The notes under the pieces: model-generated
The model's database searches: none
Seen by the model: only the letters and a program-made list of their open reading frames with translations
Told to the model about the DNA's origin: nothing
Source of the DNA: Lentisphaerota bacterium
GTDB taxonomy: Bacteria; Verrucomicrobiota; Lentisphaeria; Victivallales; Victivallaceae
DNA: 42,342 bases
Direction: 5' to 3'
Assembly (NCBI GenBank): GCA_015061745.1
Contig: SUWB01000028.1
Location: 1-42,342, forward strand
Translations under genes and position numbers: made by a program
Shown: one piece after another, positions 32,589 to 41,159 of the stretch
Layout: every line of letters starts with the position of its first letter
Position numbering within the stretch: the first letter of the stretch is position 1

Positions 32589-33521
32589 TCAACTGCTGCG
32601 GGGGTCAAGAGCATCTCTCAGAGAATCTCCCAGCAGATTCAATGCAAGTATCATTATAAACATCAGGAAGCCTGCGGCTCCCAGTTCCCACCAGACGCCC
32701 CGCCAGAGCCGTTCCTGTCCGGCGGCGATCATACTTCCCCAGCCGGGGATGCTGTTGTTTCCGCCCAGTCCCAGATAGCCCACAAGAACTTCCAGCATAA
32801 CGGCAGAACCGAAATTCAAAGTAAAATAAATAATGGTCAAGTGGCGTACATTGGGCAGTATATGACGCCAGATAATAACAAGGGAATTGACTCCGGCAAT
32901 GCGGGCGGCATTGACGTAGGCCAGTGAACGGAGTTTCAAAGTTTCCGCCCGTATGACCCGGCAGAGTCCCACCCAGCCGGTCATTCCTATGGCAAGGTAA
33001 ACAGCCAACGCTCCCGGATCGATCCTGAGTACGGCTCCTGCTTTTTCAAGAAATCCACGCAGCCCCGGTGATGAAACGCTCAGCAGCGCAAAAGAAAGAA
33101 TAAAAAGCAAGGTTGGCATTGAGGCAAAAGTACTGTAAATCCATACCGTAATGTCGTCAACCTTACCTCTGAAAAATCCGGCACAAATGCCCAGAGCTGT
33201 TCCGGTAAAAACCGAAATCACTCCGGCGACCAGACCGACTTTGAAAGCCGGAATCGTTCCCGCCAGAGCACGGAACAACACTGAACGTCCCTGATAATCG
33301 GTCCCCAGAATCGTTCCCGCTCCGGGGGCAGAGTAGGGGGCGGCATAAATCCGTTCCCAGTAAGGAACGCTGCCGGAAAATGAAGCGTAGATCCCGTGCA
33401 GTTCACACACGAGTGCCGTGAGAATAAGCAACGCTGTAATTACCGCAGCACTTACTGCCGCAGGAGAAGAAAAAAACTTGGCTTTAGCTCCGGGAATTTT
33501 TTTTGCACTTTTCCCGGTCAT
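32589..33521 (-). CDS. OppC/DppC-type ABC transporter permease
   Basis: This 310-residue protein is an inner-membrane permease of the peptide/nickel type. It has one N-terminal membrane segment followed by five more. GTDYQGRSVLFRAL is a conserved periplasmic entry. The cytoplasmic EAA loop (ARIAGVNSLVIIWRHILPN) contacts the ATPase. The usual partners (OppB, OppF, a binding protein) are not in the window. The only matching ATPase is the OppD-type gene at 36829 on the other strand. It lies between mnmG (4-nt overlap) and rsmB, an unusual position for a transporter subunit. Confidence 0.9.
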   Translation of the reverse strand: MTGKSAKKIPGAKAKFFSSPAAVSAAVITALLILTALVCELHGIYASFSGSVPYWERIYAAPYSAPGAGTILGTDYQGRSVLFRALAGTIPAFKVGLVAGVISVFTGTALGICAGFFRGKVDDITVWIYSTFASMPTLLFILSFALLSVSSPGLRGFLEKAGAVLRIDPGALAVYLAIGMTGWVGLCRVIRAETLKLRSLAYVNAARIAGVNSLVIIWRHILPNVRHLTIIYFTLNFGSAVMLEVLVGYLGLGGNNSIPGWGSMIAAGQERLWRGVWWELGAAGFLMFIMILALNLLGDSLRDALDPRSS

Positions 33522-35377
33522 ACTTTGTCCCCGTTGCGCCGCAGGGCAACCTGGATCAATGCTGCATCAGCAGGCGTGACTCCGTCAATACGTTCCGCCT
33601 GAGCCACAGTGACCGGACGGACCTTAATCAACTTCTGTCTGGCTTCATTACGCAGTCCGGGCAGAGTATTGTAGTCGAAGTTTTCAGGAATGACTAAATC
33701 TTCCTGGCGTTTGAGCTTGTTGATAGCGGCCTGTTCCCGCTGCAGATAACCGTCATATCTTGCTTCAACAAGCAATTGATTCCACACTCTGCGTTTCAAA
33801 CGTTCATCAGCAGGCAGTTCCGGCAACAGTTCGGCAGGGAAGGGGAGCTCTTCGCCGGGCAGAGCGTTTTCAGGAACGCTTTTAAGCCAGACCAACAGAC
33901 TTTTATCGTGATATTTCCGGGTACGGCACTCGGCAAGGAGGGGAATAAGAGCTTCTTTATAAGCGGAAAATTCCCTGTATTTGCTTTCGGGCAGCAAACC
34001 GTATTCTCTGGCAAAATCGCAGAGCCGCAAGTCGGCATTATCCTGCCGCAATGTGAGGCGGTATTCCGCCCGGCTGGTGAAAAGCCGGTAGGGTTCGATG
34101 ATCTCTTTGGTCACAAGATCGTCGATCATAACGCCGATGTAACTGGAATCCCGTCCGAAGCAGACGGGCTCCTTGCCGGCGGCGCAGCGGGCGGCATTGA
34201 ATCCTGCCACAAGTCCCTGTCCGGCGGCCTCCTCGTAACCGCTGGTACCGTTGATCTGGCCTGCGGAAAAGAGGTTTTCATATTGTTTGTTCCGCAGGGA
34301 GCGTTCAAGCTGATCGGGGTAGATAAAGTCATATTCAATGGCATAAGCGTAACGTGAAACGACCGCTTTTTCCAAACCCGGCAGGGAGTGGACCATCTGC
34401 ATCTGCACTTCAATGGGAAGGCTGGAAGAAAAGCCGTTGATATAGTATTCATCAGTATGGGCTCCCTCGGGCTCCAAAAAGAGCAGATGATGAGGATGCT
34501 GGGGGAAACGTTTGATTTTATCTTCAAATGAAGGGCAATACCGCGTTCCGATCCCCTCAATGATACCGCTGTACATCGGGGACAGATGAATATTTTTTCT
34601 GACGATCTCAGCACTTTCATCAGTGGAATGCACCAGATGACAGCTCATATGACGCCGTGCCGCCTGAGGCATTTCGGGGGAAAGTTCTCGGCTCCAGAAA
34701 CTGAATTCTTCAAACTCCGGCTCTGAAGGCTGTTCGGGCATTGCGGAAAAGTCAATGGACTTTCCCAAAACCCGGGGAGGCGTTCCGGTTTTGAGCCGTC
34801 CCAAACGCAACCCCAATTGGGTGCTCATTGCTTCAGAAAGGGCATTTGCCGGAAAATCCCCAGCTCTGCCGCCGGGAAAATTTTTCATACCGTAGTGGAG
34901 TTTTCCGCGCAGGAACGTTCCGGTGGTCAACACAACGGCTTTGCAGAGGATTTCTTCACCGAATGCTGTGACAATACCTTTCAGTTTTCCGTTTTCAAGC
35001 AGAAACCCTGTTACTTCCGACTGCAGAAGTTCCAAATTGGGGGTCTGTTCAAGATAGAACTTCATTGCCCGCTGGTAAATCTGCTTATCACACTGCGCCC
35101 GGGGAGACCAGACGGCGGGGCCTTTGGTCCTGTTGAGCATACGGAACTGAATGGCGGAACTTTCTGCCACGATCCCCTGAGCTCCGCCCAAAGCGTCGAT
35201 TTCACGGACAACCTGTCCTTTGGCGATACCGCCAATGGCCGGATTGCAGCTCATTTGTGCCACGTGATCCAGATTCAGTGTAACAAGGAGCGTTGAAGCC
35301 CCCATCCGGGCGGCACTGAGAGCCGCTTCACAACCGGCGTGACCGGCTCCGACGACCACTACATCAAAACTTTTCAT
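33518..35377 (-). CDS. mnmG: tRNA uridine-5-carboxymethylaminomethyl modification enzyme MnmG
   Basis: This 619-residue FAD enzyme, with MnmE, installs the cmnm5/nm5 group on wobble uridines of several tRNAs. The N-terminal VVVVGAGHAGCEAA is the FAD-binding loop. SCNPAIGGIAKGQVVREIDALGG and GTRYCPSFEDKI are signature stretches of the family. SAGQINGTSGYEEAAGQGLVAGFNAA closes the flavin site. Length is normal. It overlaps the OppC-type gene by 4 nt and follows the FabF-type gene by 17 nt, so it is in the middle of a minus-strand operon. Confidence 0.97.
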   Translation of the reverse strand: MKSFDVVVVGAGHAGCEAALSAARMGASTLLVTLNLDHVAQMSCNPAIGGIAKGQVVREIDALGGAQGIVAESSAIQFRMLNRTKGPAVWSPRAQCDKQIYQRAMKFYLEQTPNLELLQSEVTGFLLENGKLKGIVTAFGEEILCKAVVLTTGTFLRGKLHYGMKNFPGGRAGDFPANALSEAMSTQLGLRLGRLKTGTPPRVLGKSIDFSAMPEQPSEPEFEEFSFWSRELSPEMPQAARRHMSCHLVHSTDESAEIVRKNIHLSPMYSGIIEGIGTRYCPSFEDKIKRFPQHPHHLLFLEPEGAHTDEYYINGFSSSLPIEVQMQMVHSLPGLEKAVVSRYAYAIEYDFIYPDQLERSLRNKQYENLFSAGQINGTSGYEEAAGQGLVAGFNAARCAAGKEPVCFGRDSSYIGVMIDDLVTKEIIEPYRLFTSRAEYRLTLRQDNADLRLCDFAREYGLLPESKYREFSAYKEALIPLLAECRTRKYHDKSLLVWLKSVPENALPGEELPFPAELLPELPADERLKRRVWNQLLVEARYDGYLQREQAAINKLKRQEDLVIPENFDYNTLPGLRNEARQKLIKVRPVTVAQAERIDGVTPADAALIQVALRRNGDKV

Positions 35378-35394
35378 TGCAGGAAAGTTCTCTG

Positions 35395-36624
35395 TTACTC
35401 TACTTTGCTCAAAACCACAGAGGCATTGGAACCGCCGAAAGCAAAACTGTTTGAAAGAGCGTGCTTGACTTTGGTCCCGGTGCGCAATTCACGCACCAAA
35501 TCAGCCCATTCAAAGCCTTCATCGGGATTTTCAAGGTTGATCGTGGGAGAGATAAACTCTTTTTCAAGCATAATCGATGTGAAAATGATTTCTGCCGCTC
35601 CCGTGGCACTGACCATATGGCCGGTCTGGGATTTTGTGCTGTTGATAGCGGCATTTTCACCGATAAGCTGACGGACGGCATTAAGTTCAAGGGGGTCGCC
35701 CACAGGAGTACTTGTGCCGTGAGTGTTGACATAGCCGATTTCCTGAGGTGTCAGACCGGCGTTTTGGATCGCCAGAGTCATCACGTCGCAGATGGCCGCA
35801 GAATCAGGAACAACCATATCGACAGCGTTGCTGTTGGCTCCGACACCGCTGACTTTGGTGATGGGCTTTGCGTTACGGGCTTTAAGGCTTTTTTCAGATT
35901 CCAGCAAAACCCAGGCAGCTCCTTCGGCAAGGACGAAACCGTCGCGGTCACGGTCAAAAGGACGGCTGGCTTTTTCGGGTTCAGAGTTGTATTTGCGTGA
36001 AAGAGCACGGCAGGCACAGAATCCCAGAGCCTGGACCCAGTCCAGACATTCAGCTCCGCCGGCGAGGACCATATCATAGGCTCCGCTTTCGACGAGACGG
36101 GCACCGATGATAACAGCCAGAGCACTGGTGGCGCAAGCTGCGGAAATACCGTATGACTCACCTCTGAGTCCGAAAATCAGAGAAAGATTGGAAACAACGC
36201 TTGAAGGCATTGCCCGGGGAACGGAAAAGGGCGAGACATTTCTGAGGCGGTAGTTGGAGTTCTCAAAAGTTTTGGTCACATCATAGAGTTCGTTGGCATA
36301 GGTACTGGCAGTACCGCCCACAACGGCGATGCGGTAATTTTTTGCATCTTCAATGGGGATCCCCGCTTCGGTCAGAGCTTCTGCAACGGCGATTACAGAC
36401 ATCACACTGGTGGGCGGACAGAAACGGAGTTTCTTGCGGTCGATCAATTCTCCCGCTGAAATTTCACCTACCATACCGCCGACTTCACTGTCCAAATGGT
36501 TGCTGATAAACTCAGGAACCCGTACAAGTCCGCTTTTACCATTGCGGAGTCCGGATTCGTTCTCTGCAAGGTTTCTGCCGAGGGGGGTAACAAGCCCCCG
36601 TCCTGAAATATAGACGCTGTCCAT
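35395..36624 (-). CDS. beta-ketoacyl-ACP synthase, FabF-type (KAS II)
   Basis: The protein (409 residues from this start) is a condensing enzyme of fatty-acid synthesis. The catalytic triad is visible: cysteine C164 in SAACATSA, histidine in NTHGTSTPVGD, and histidine in SQTGHMVSATGAAE. The end FAFGGSNASVVL is typical. It extends acyl-ACP chains, and could also serve a specialised lipid or polyketide pathway, but no pathway partner is adjacent. I chose ATG 36624 because TAAGGA lies about 7 nt upstream; the longer start at 36648 lacks that. First gene of the minus-strand operon leading to mnmG. Confidence 0.92.
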   Translation of the reverse strand: MDSVYISGRGLVTPLGRNLAENESGLRNGKSGLVRVPEFISNHLDSEVGGMVGEISAGELIDRKKLRFCPPTSVMSVIAVAEALTEAGIPIEDAKNYRIAVVGGTASTYANELYDVTKTFENSNYRLRNVSPFSVPRAMPSSVVSNLSLIFGLRGESYGISAACATSALAVIIGARLVESGAYDMVLAGGAECLDWVQALGFCACRALSRKYNSEPEKASRPFDRDRDGFVLAEGAAWVLLESEKSLKARNAKPITKVSGVGANSNAVDMVVPDSAAICDVMTLAIQNAGLTPQEIGYVNTHGTSTPVGDPLELNAVRQLIGENAAINSTKSQTGHMVSATGAAEIIFTSIMLEKEFISPTINLENPDEGFEWADLVRELRTGTKVKHALSNSFAFGGSNASVVLSKVE

Positions 36625-36661
36625 GCGCATTTCCTTAAATTTAAACATATACAGTCAACAT

Positions 36662-36690
36662 AATATACAGCCATTTATATGATTTTTCCA
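36662..36690 (-). promoter_or_regulatory. candidate promoter of the fabF-mnmG operon
   Basis: On the minus strand, TGGAAA is followed after 17 bp by TATATT, about 38 nt upstream of the ATG at 36624. The -35 is weak. Confidence 0.4.
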
Positions 36691-36710
36691 CTCAAATTTT
36701 CTGAAAACGA

Positions 36711-36739
36711 TGGAATATTTCAGAAATTGGTGCTATATT
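36711..36739 (+). promoter_or_regulatory. candidate promoter of the oppD-mutL operon, extended -10
   Basis: A TGC-preceded TATATT (-10) lies at 36734-36739. The -35 position holds TGGAAT, which is weak, but the extended -10 can compensate. The leader to the ATG at 36829 would be about 80 nt. Confidence 0.45.
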
Positions 36740-36828
36740 TCATTGAAAGCATCCGGGATGGGGAAGTTTTTTCTGTGTCGGAGGCTTTGTAAAATGGAGA
36801 AAGTGTCTGTTTTTTAAGGTATTGAACG

Positions 36829-37833
36829 ATGAGTTTGCTTAAGGTTGAAAATCTTTCCGTTGGATTCCGGCGAGGTGCTGAGGTGCTGAACGTTATCAAC
36901 GGTGTTTCCTTTGAGGTGGAACGCGGCGAAATACTGGCCCTTGTCGGGGAGTCGGGATGCGGAAAAAGTGCCGGTTGTCTGGCTTTGACCCGTCTCAATG
37001 CCGGACAGGCTGTTATTGATGCAGACTCTGCTCTGTTTGAAAAGCGTTCAGGAGAAAAGGTGGAACTCTTTTCTCTTTTACCTAAAGAATTACGCAAGAT
37101 TCGCGGCGGCGGGATCGCCTATATTTTTCAGGAGCCTCTTTCTTCGCTTAATCCGGTGTTCCGTATTGGAGATCAGATCGCAGAAGTCCTCGCCCTGCAC
37201 CGGAAGGAAATAAAAGATCTTCAAACTGAAGTTGAGAGACTGCTGGGAGCTGTGGGGATCCCGGATCCCAAGGCCCGGATGAAGAATTTTCCTCACGAAC
37301 TTTCCGGCGGTATGCAGCAGCGTGTTATGATCGCTATGGCTTTGGCCGGAAATCCTGATCTGCTGATCGCTGATGAACCTACCACCGCTCTTGATGTGAC
37401 GATTCAGGCGCAGATCATCGAGCTTATGGAACAGCTGCGCCGGGAAAACGGTACGTCCATTATATTGATAACTCACAATTTCGGTGTGGTCGCCCAGCTG
37501 GCGGACCGGGTGGCTGTTATGTATGCCGGGAGAATCGTTGAAAGTGCTCCTGTTGCTGAATTGATTTCCAATCCTCAGCACCCTTATACCAAAGCTCTGC
37601 TTGCCGCAGTTCCGGTGCTGGGAGGCGACGGGCAAAAACTTGTAACGATCCCCGGGCAGGTGCCTTCTCCCGAAAATTTCCCTGCCGGATGCCGCTTCTG
37701 CGGCAGATGCCGGGAGTGTTCCGGAGAGCTTGAAAAGGTATGTGCCGCCAAAGTGCCGGGGAATGTGGAGTTGTCTTCCGGCCATAAAGTGGCGTGTTGG
37801 AAGTTTGCCGAAACATTGCCGGAGTGCCGATGA
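36829..37833 (+). CDS. OppD/DppD-type ABC transporter ATPase
   Basis: This 334-residue ATPase belongs to the peptide-transport group. Walker A is GESGCGKS, the Q-loop is [11 protein letters not shown], the signature is ELSGGMQQR, and Walker B is [12 protein letters not shown]. The switch histidine is in ITHNFG. The C-terminal oligopeptide domain carries [10 protein letters not shown] and a late cysteine, the arrangement that holds a [4Fe-4S] cluster in some DppD proteins. It would power uptake with an OppB/OppC pair. Only OppC is in the window, 3.3 kb away on the other strand. It is the first gene of the mutL operon, and its stop overlaps the next start by 4 nt. Confidence 0.93.
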   Translation: MSLLKVENLSVGFRRGAEVLNVINGVSFEVERGEILALVGESGCGKSAGCLALTRLNAGQAVIDADSALFEKRSGEKVELFSLLPKELRKIRGGGIAYIFQEPLSSLNPVFRIGDQIAEVLALHRKEIKDLQTEVERLLGAVGIPDPKARMKNFPHELSGGMQQRVMIAMALAGNPDLLIADEPTTALDVTIQAQIIELMEQLRRENGTSIILITHNFGVVAQLADRVAVMYAGRIVESAPVAELISNPQHPYTKALLAAVPVLGGDGQKLVTIPGQVPSPENFPAGCRFCGRCRECSGELEKVCAAKVPGNVELSSGHKVACWKFAETLPECR

Positions 37834-38414
37834 AAAGTTCAAAACGCAATTTTTTTATTTTGCTCGCGCTTCCTGCGGTCATATTTTACGTTACCTCCCT
37901 GGTCGTAGGCTTTACGGAGGTTCCTGTCCGGGAAAGTGCTCCGCAAGGGCAGGAAAGGGGATATTTGCGTTCCCTTAAGATGCAGCTTTTGAAGGCTGTG
38001 CAGGAAAAACGTTTTGCTGAAGCAGAAATGTTTTTTCGCAGAATAAAAAAGTTGGATAAAAATACTTCTTCTATGGTGCAGCGGCTCGGCAGTTGTGCTC
38101 TTTTTTACAATGGGAAACTCAATGAGGCGGAAACGCTGCTGCGCAATTTGCTGTTGCGCAATCCGGGTGACTTCATCTGCCGGAACAATTATGCTGTTGT
38201 GCTGATGGTTAAAAACAGGCCGCGGGCTGTGGAGGAATTTTTCAGAGCAAGTGAAGATTCCGGCGGAATTTCCGGAATTGAAAAAAATTTACGCCGCAGT
38301 GCTGAGAAATTCAAGGTGGAACTGCCCCGGAGCGCAGTCGGTTCAGAAGACAGAAACGCAGTGTTTTCCGGAACTCCTGCCGATCTGATTGTATTTGGAG
38401 AGGAGAAAAAATAA
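37830..38414 (+). CDS. membrane-anchored TPR-like protein
   Basis: This 194-residue protein has one N-terminal hydrophobic segment (about 8-28, FFILLALPAVIFYVTSLVVG), then a region of amphipathic helices (about 45-150). Patterns there such as AVQEKRFAEAEMFFRRIKKLD and YNGKLNEAETLLRNLLLRNPGDF read as tetratricopeptide-like repeats. It is probably anchored in the inner membrane with the helices in the periplasm, or the reverse. I recognise no specific family. GGAG precedes the ATG, which overlaps the OppD stop, and its stop overlaps the mutL start by 1 nt. It may help assemble a complex. Confidence 0.75.
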   Translation: MKSSKRNFFILLALPAVIFYVTSLVVGFTEVPVRESAPQGQERGYLRSLKMQLLKAVQEKRFAEAEMFFRRIKKLDKNTSSMVQRLGSCALFYNGKLNEAETLLRNLLLRNPGDFICRNNYAVVLMVKNRPRAVEEFFRASEDSGGISGIEKNLRRSAEKFKVELPRSAVGSEDRNAVFSGTPADLIVFGEEKK

Positions 38415-40411
38415 TGGGCCGTATCAAAGTAATGGATCAGGAACTGGCCAATTTGATTGCTGCCGGAGAGGTTATTGAACGTCCTGCATCCGTGGTAAAA
38501 GAGTTGGTCGAAAATTCTCTCGATGCCGGGGCAAGCCGTATTACGGTTGAGATTGAAAGGGCAGGCAGCCGGCTTATTGCAGTCACCGATGACGGTTGCG
38601 GAATGGATGAGGAAGATGCCCGCAATGCTTTGGAACTTCACGGAACCAGTAAACTGGTACGGGCTGAAGATATTTCCACCATTAAGACGATGGGGTTCCG
38701 GGGGGAAGCTCTGCCTTCTATGGCTCAGGTTTCAAAGTTTACGATGCGTACCCGGTGTCCGGATGCCGATGAAGGTGTCGAAGTTTCTGTCGAAGGGGGC
38801 AGGAATTTGCGTATTGTCCCCTGCGGCAGTCCTGCCGGAACCTGTATAAAAGTGGAAGATCTTTTTTTCAATACTCCTGCCCGGAAAAAATTTATGAAAT
38901 CTCCCGGAACGGAAGAACATCATATTGAAGAAGCTGTGACGCTTCTGGCTTTGGCAAATCCTGAAACAGCCTTTGAATTGCGTATCGACAGGAGAGTTGT
39001 TTTCCGTCTTGCCAAAAGCAGCCGCAATGAGCGTATGCGGGAACTTTTCGGCCGTCAGGATATGATTGAACTTTCTCACAAAGAGGGGAGTTTGCGTATT
39101 TCCGGATTTACGGGAGTTCCGGGATTGACCCGTTCTTCCCGGCGGGAACAGCGATTTTTTGTCAACCGCCGTCCGGTTGATTCTCTGACGATTTCCCGGG
39201 CTCTCAGGGATGGCTATGCCACATTGGCCGAACCGGGCCGCTATGTGCCGGCGGTGCTTTTTCTGGAACTGCCGGTGGAAGATATCGACATCAATGTGCA
39301 TCCTGCCAAGCGTGAGATCAGATTCCGTTCTGAATTTACCATTGTCCGTGCTGTGGCAGCTGCGGTGAGCAATGCTTTGCGCAATTGGGGAGCCGGGCAG
39401 CCCGGAGGCGGGTTGGAGCAGAGCGGGGAAGATATTGTTCCGGAAGAAAGGGAAGAAGTTGTCGTTTCCGGAGACGAAAATCCGGGAGCTGCGCCTGACC
39501 TTAAAAAAACTGCTGCTGAACGTTTTTCCGGGGTCGGATTTATACTTGAATCTTCTCTTGTGACTTACAGCGTGGAAAAGAAAGTTGAGCAGCCTGAATT
39601 TGACTTTGAACGGATATACCACCCTTTGCCTGATGAACCTCTGGCTGATTCTGAAAAAGGCTGGGATCCGCCCAAAGTGTACCGTTCTTTGCCTGATGAA
39701 CCTTTGATGGATCTGCCGAACCGGGGGATCGTTACTCCGGAAAGAGTTGAAACTGAAACTGCGGATTCTGCTGTAAAAGATGAAAATCCCCCCTCCCGGG
39801 GGCCTGCTCTGCCCAAAACGGAAAAGAAAATTTCCGGGTTCTGGCCGGAAAAAATACTCGGGATCTATGATGACACCTATCTGCTTGCTTCCGGGGTGGA
39901 CGGTTTGCTGCTTATAGATCAGCACGCTGCTCACGAACGGGTTATGTTTGAAAAATTACTGGACTCCTGGCAGCCCGGGAGGGATGGCCTTTCGCAAGGG
40001 CTGCTTATTCCTGAAACTCTTGAACTGCCCCGGGGACTGCTGGCATTACTGACCCGGAATCTGGACTTTTTTCAGCAATTGGGGTTTGATTTTGTGCCTG
40101 CCGGACGGAATACGGTTATGGTCAACGCTTTGCCCCTCAACTTGAAAACCACCCGGCCTCTTGCTGAACTTGTGACCGATATGCTCAATGGACTGCTTGA
40201 TGAAGATTATACGCCGGGGGACCTTGAAGCAGTTGCCCGGGCGGCCTGTCACGCAGCGGTCCGTGCTCACGATCCGCTGACGGTACAGGGAGCTGAAAAA
40301 TTGCTTGAAGAACTTAAGAACTGCCGCCAGGGGACACTTTGTCCTCACGGGCGGCCGACGATAATAACTTTGACTTTGCGTGAAATTGAAAAACGCTTTG
40401 GGAGGAGATGA
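38414..40411 (+). CDS. mutL: DNA mismatch repair protein MutL with endonuclease motif
   Basis: This 665-residue protein has the GHKL ATPase N-domain (NSLDAGASRITVEIE, DDGCGM, GFRGEALPSM) and a long variable linker. The C-terminal dimerisation domain contains DQHAAHERVMFE (from residue 502), ACHAAVRAHD and CPHGRP. These are the metal-binding motifs of MutL proteins that nick DNA themselves, as in most bacteria without MutH. The linker (about 400-440) contains a duplicated stretch YHPLPDEPL / YRSLPDEPL, 21 residues apart. The ATG at 38414 overlaps the previous stop and follows GGAGAGGAG. It is cytoplasmic, and mutS is not in the window. Confidence 0.97.
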   Translation: MGRIKVMDQELANLIAAGEVIERPASVVKELVENSLDAGASRITVEIERAGSRLIAVTDDGCGMDEEDARNALELHGTSKLVRAEDISTIKTMGFRGEALPSMAQVSKFTMRTRCPDADEGVEVSVEGGRNLRIVPCGSPAGTCIKVEDLFFNTPARKKFMKSPGTEEHHIEEAVTLLALANPETAFELRIDRRVVFRLAKSSRNERMRELFGRQDMIELSHKEGSLRISGFTGVPGLTRSSRREQRFFVNRRPVDSLTISRALRDGYATLAEPGRYVPAVLFLELPVEDIDINVHPAKREIRFRSEFTIVRAVAAAVSNALRNWGAGQPGGGLEQSGEDIVPEEREEVVVSGDENPGAAPDLKKTAAERFSGVGFILESSLVTYSVEKKVEQPEFDFERIYHPLPDEPLADSEKGWDPPKVYRSLPDEPLMDLPNRGIVTPERVETETADSAVKDENPPSRGPALPKTEKKISGFWPEKILGIYDDTYLLASGVDGLLLIDQHAAHERVMFEKLLDSWQPGRDGLSQGLLIPETLELPRGLLALLTRNLDFFQQLGFDFVPAGRNTVMVNALPLNLKTTRPLAELVTDMLNGLLDEDYTPGDLEAVARAACHAAVRAHDPLTVQGAEKLLEELKNCRQGTLCPHGRPTIITLTLREIEKRFGRR

Positions 40412-40953
40412 GAAAATTTATGGAACAACAGGAATCCACTGATGTGTTGACCCGGGGGCGTGGAAGTTTTACAACACTCCCCAAGAACAATAATGAAAAT
40501 ATTGGCTCCCGGCCGGTTTCCGGCAATGACAATTTTACGGCTCATAATCCTGAATTTGACCGCCGCACAAATGAACTGCGTAAACGGATGGTTTGTGACA
40601 GAGCTGCGGCAGAAGCGGAGCTCAGCCGTTTGGGCAAACGGTGTGATTTGCTCAAGGAGTTTCTCTTTGAACACAGCAGTGCTGCTGAAAATCTGGAAAA
40701 TCTCAATTCGATCATTAATGCGGAAAAAGAATTTTCCGGCCGCCTTGAGCAGTTGGAGCTGCGTTATTACAAGTTGTGCGGCAGGGTTTTTGAAAATCCG
40801 GGAATTGCGTCTCATTCTTCTGCGGTTTCTCAGGAGTCTGACGGCGTTCCCCACAGACAGGGGGGGAGTTTCAGAGAATATCTGCCTTTGTTGACCGGTA
40901 TGATCGTTTCTGCTTTGATTATTGCTTTGACCTTGATGCTGCTCTTTCTGTAA
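40408..40953 (+). CDS. tail-anchored coiled-coil membrane protein
   Basis: This 181-residue protein is not a family I recognise. It is low-complexity at the start (about 1-45), strongly helical with heptad-like spacing in the middle (about 55-135, RTNELRKRMVCDRAAAEAELSRLGKRCD and on), and ends with one hydrophobic segment (YLPLLTGMIVSALIIALTLMLLFL). That arrangement predicts a cytoplasmic coiled coil anchored by its C-terminus. The first ATG overlaps the mutL stop by 4 nt but sits right on its GGAGGAG, so translation may instead start at the ATG at 40420. It is the last gene of the operon. Confidence 0.78.
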   Translation: MRKFMEQQESTDVLTRGRGSFTTLPKNNNENIGSRPVSGNDNFTAHNPEFDRRTNELRKRMVCDRAAAEAELSRLGKRCDLLKEFLFEHSSAAENLENLNSIINAEKEFSGRLEQLELRYYKLCGRVFENPGIASHSSAVSQESDGVPHRQGGSFREYLPLLTGMIVSALIIALTLMLLFL

Positions 40954-41050
40954 GGTGATCCGGGAAGAAAATGTGTAAGAGATAAAAAATCTTTCAAAAT
41001 TATTTAATTGTGTTAACGATTTGCTTGTAAAGGTTTTATGTTGATAAATT

Positions 41051-41066
41051 CTCCTTTTTTAAGGAG
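41051..41066 (+). other. small hairpin containing an AAGGAG arm
   Basis: CTCCTT-TTTT-AAGGAG forms a 6-bp stem with a 4-nt loop in the gap between 40953 and 41160. It has no U-tract. The AAGGAG arm resembles a Shine-Dalgarno, but no sensible reading frame follows. It lies upstream of the promoter at 41086. Confidence 0.35.
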
Positions 41067-41085
41067 TGCGTGAGGTAAAGCTTCT

Positions 41086-41114
41086 TTGAAAAAAGTGCAT
41101 ATATGGTGTATTTT
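41086..41114 (+). promoter_or_regulatory. candidate promoter of the FabK/NMO-like gene
   Basis: TTGAAA is followed after 17 bp by TATTTT. A TATAAT is also present at 41114-41119 but has no -35 at a usable distance. The leader to 41160 would be about 40 nt. Confidence 0.45.
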
Positions 41115-41159
41115 ATAATAATGACACATTGTAAATCACTTTTTTGAAAGGAGTTTTTT

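Noticed and set aside
38732-39934. 400-residue open frame on the minus strand inside mutL
   Set aside because: It is a shadow of the mutL coding strand, without a start context or any family motif.
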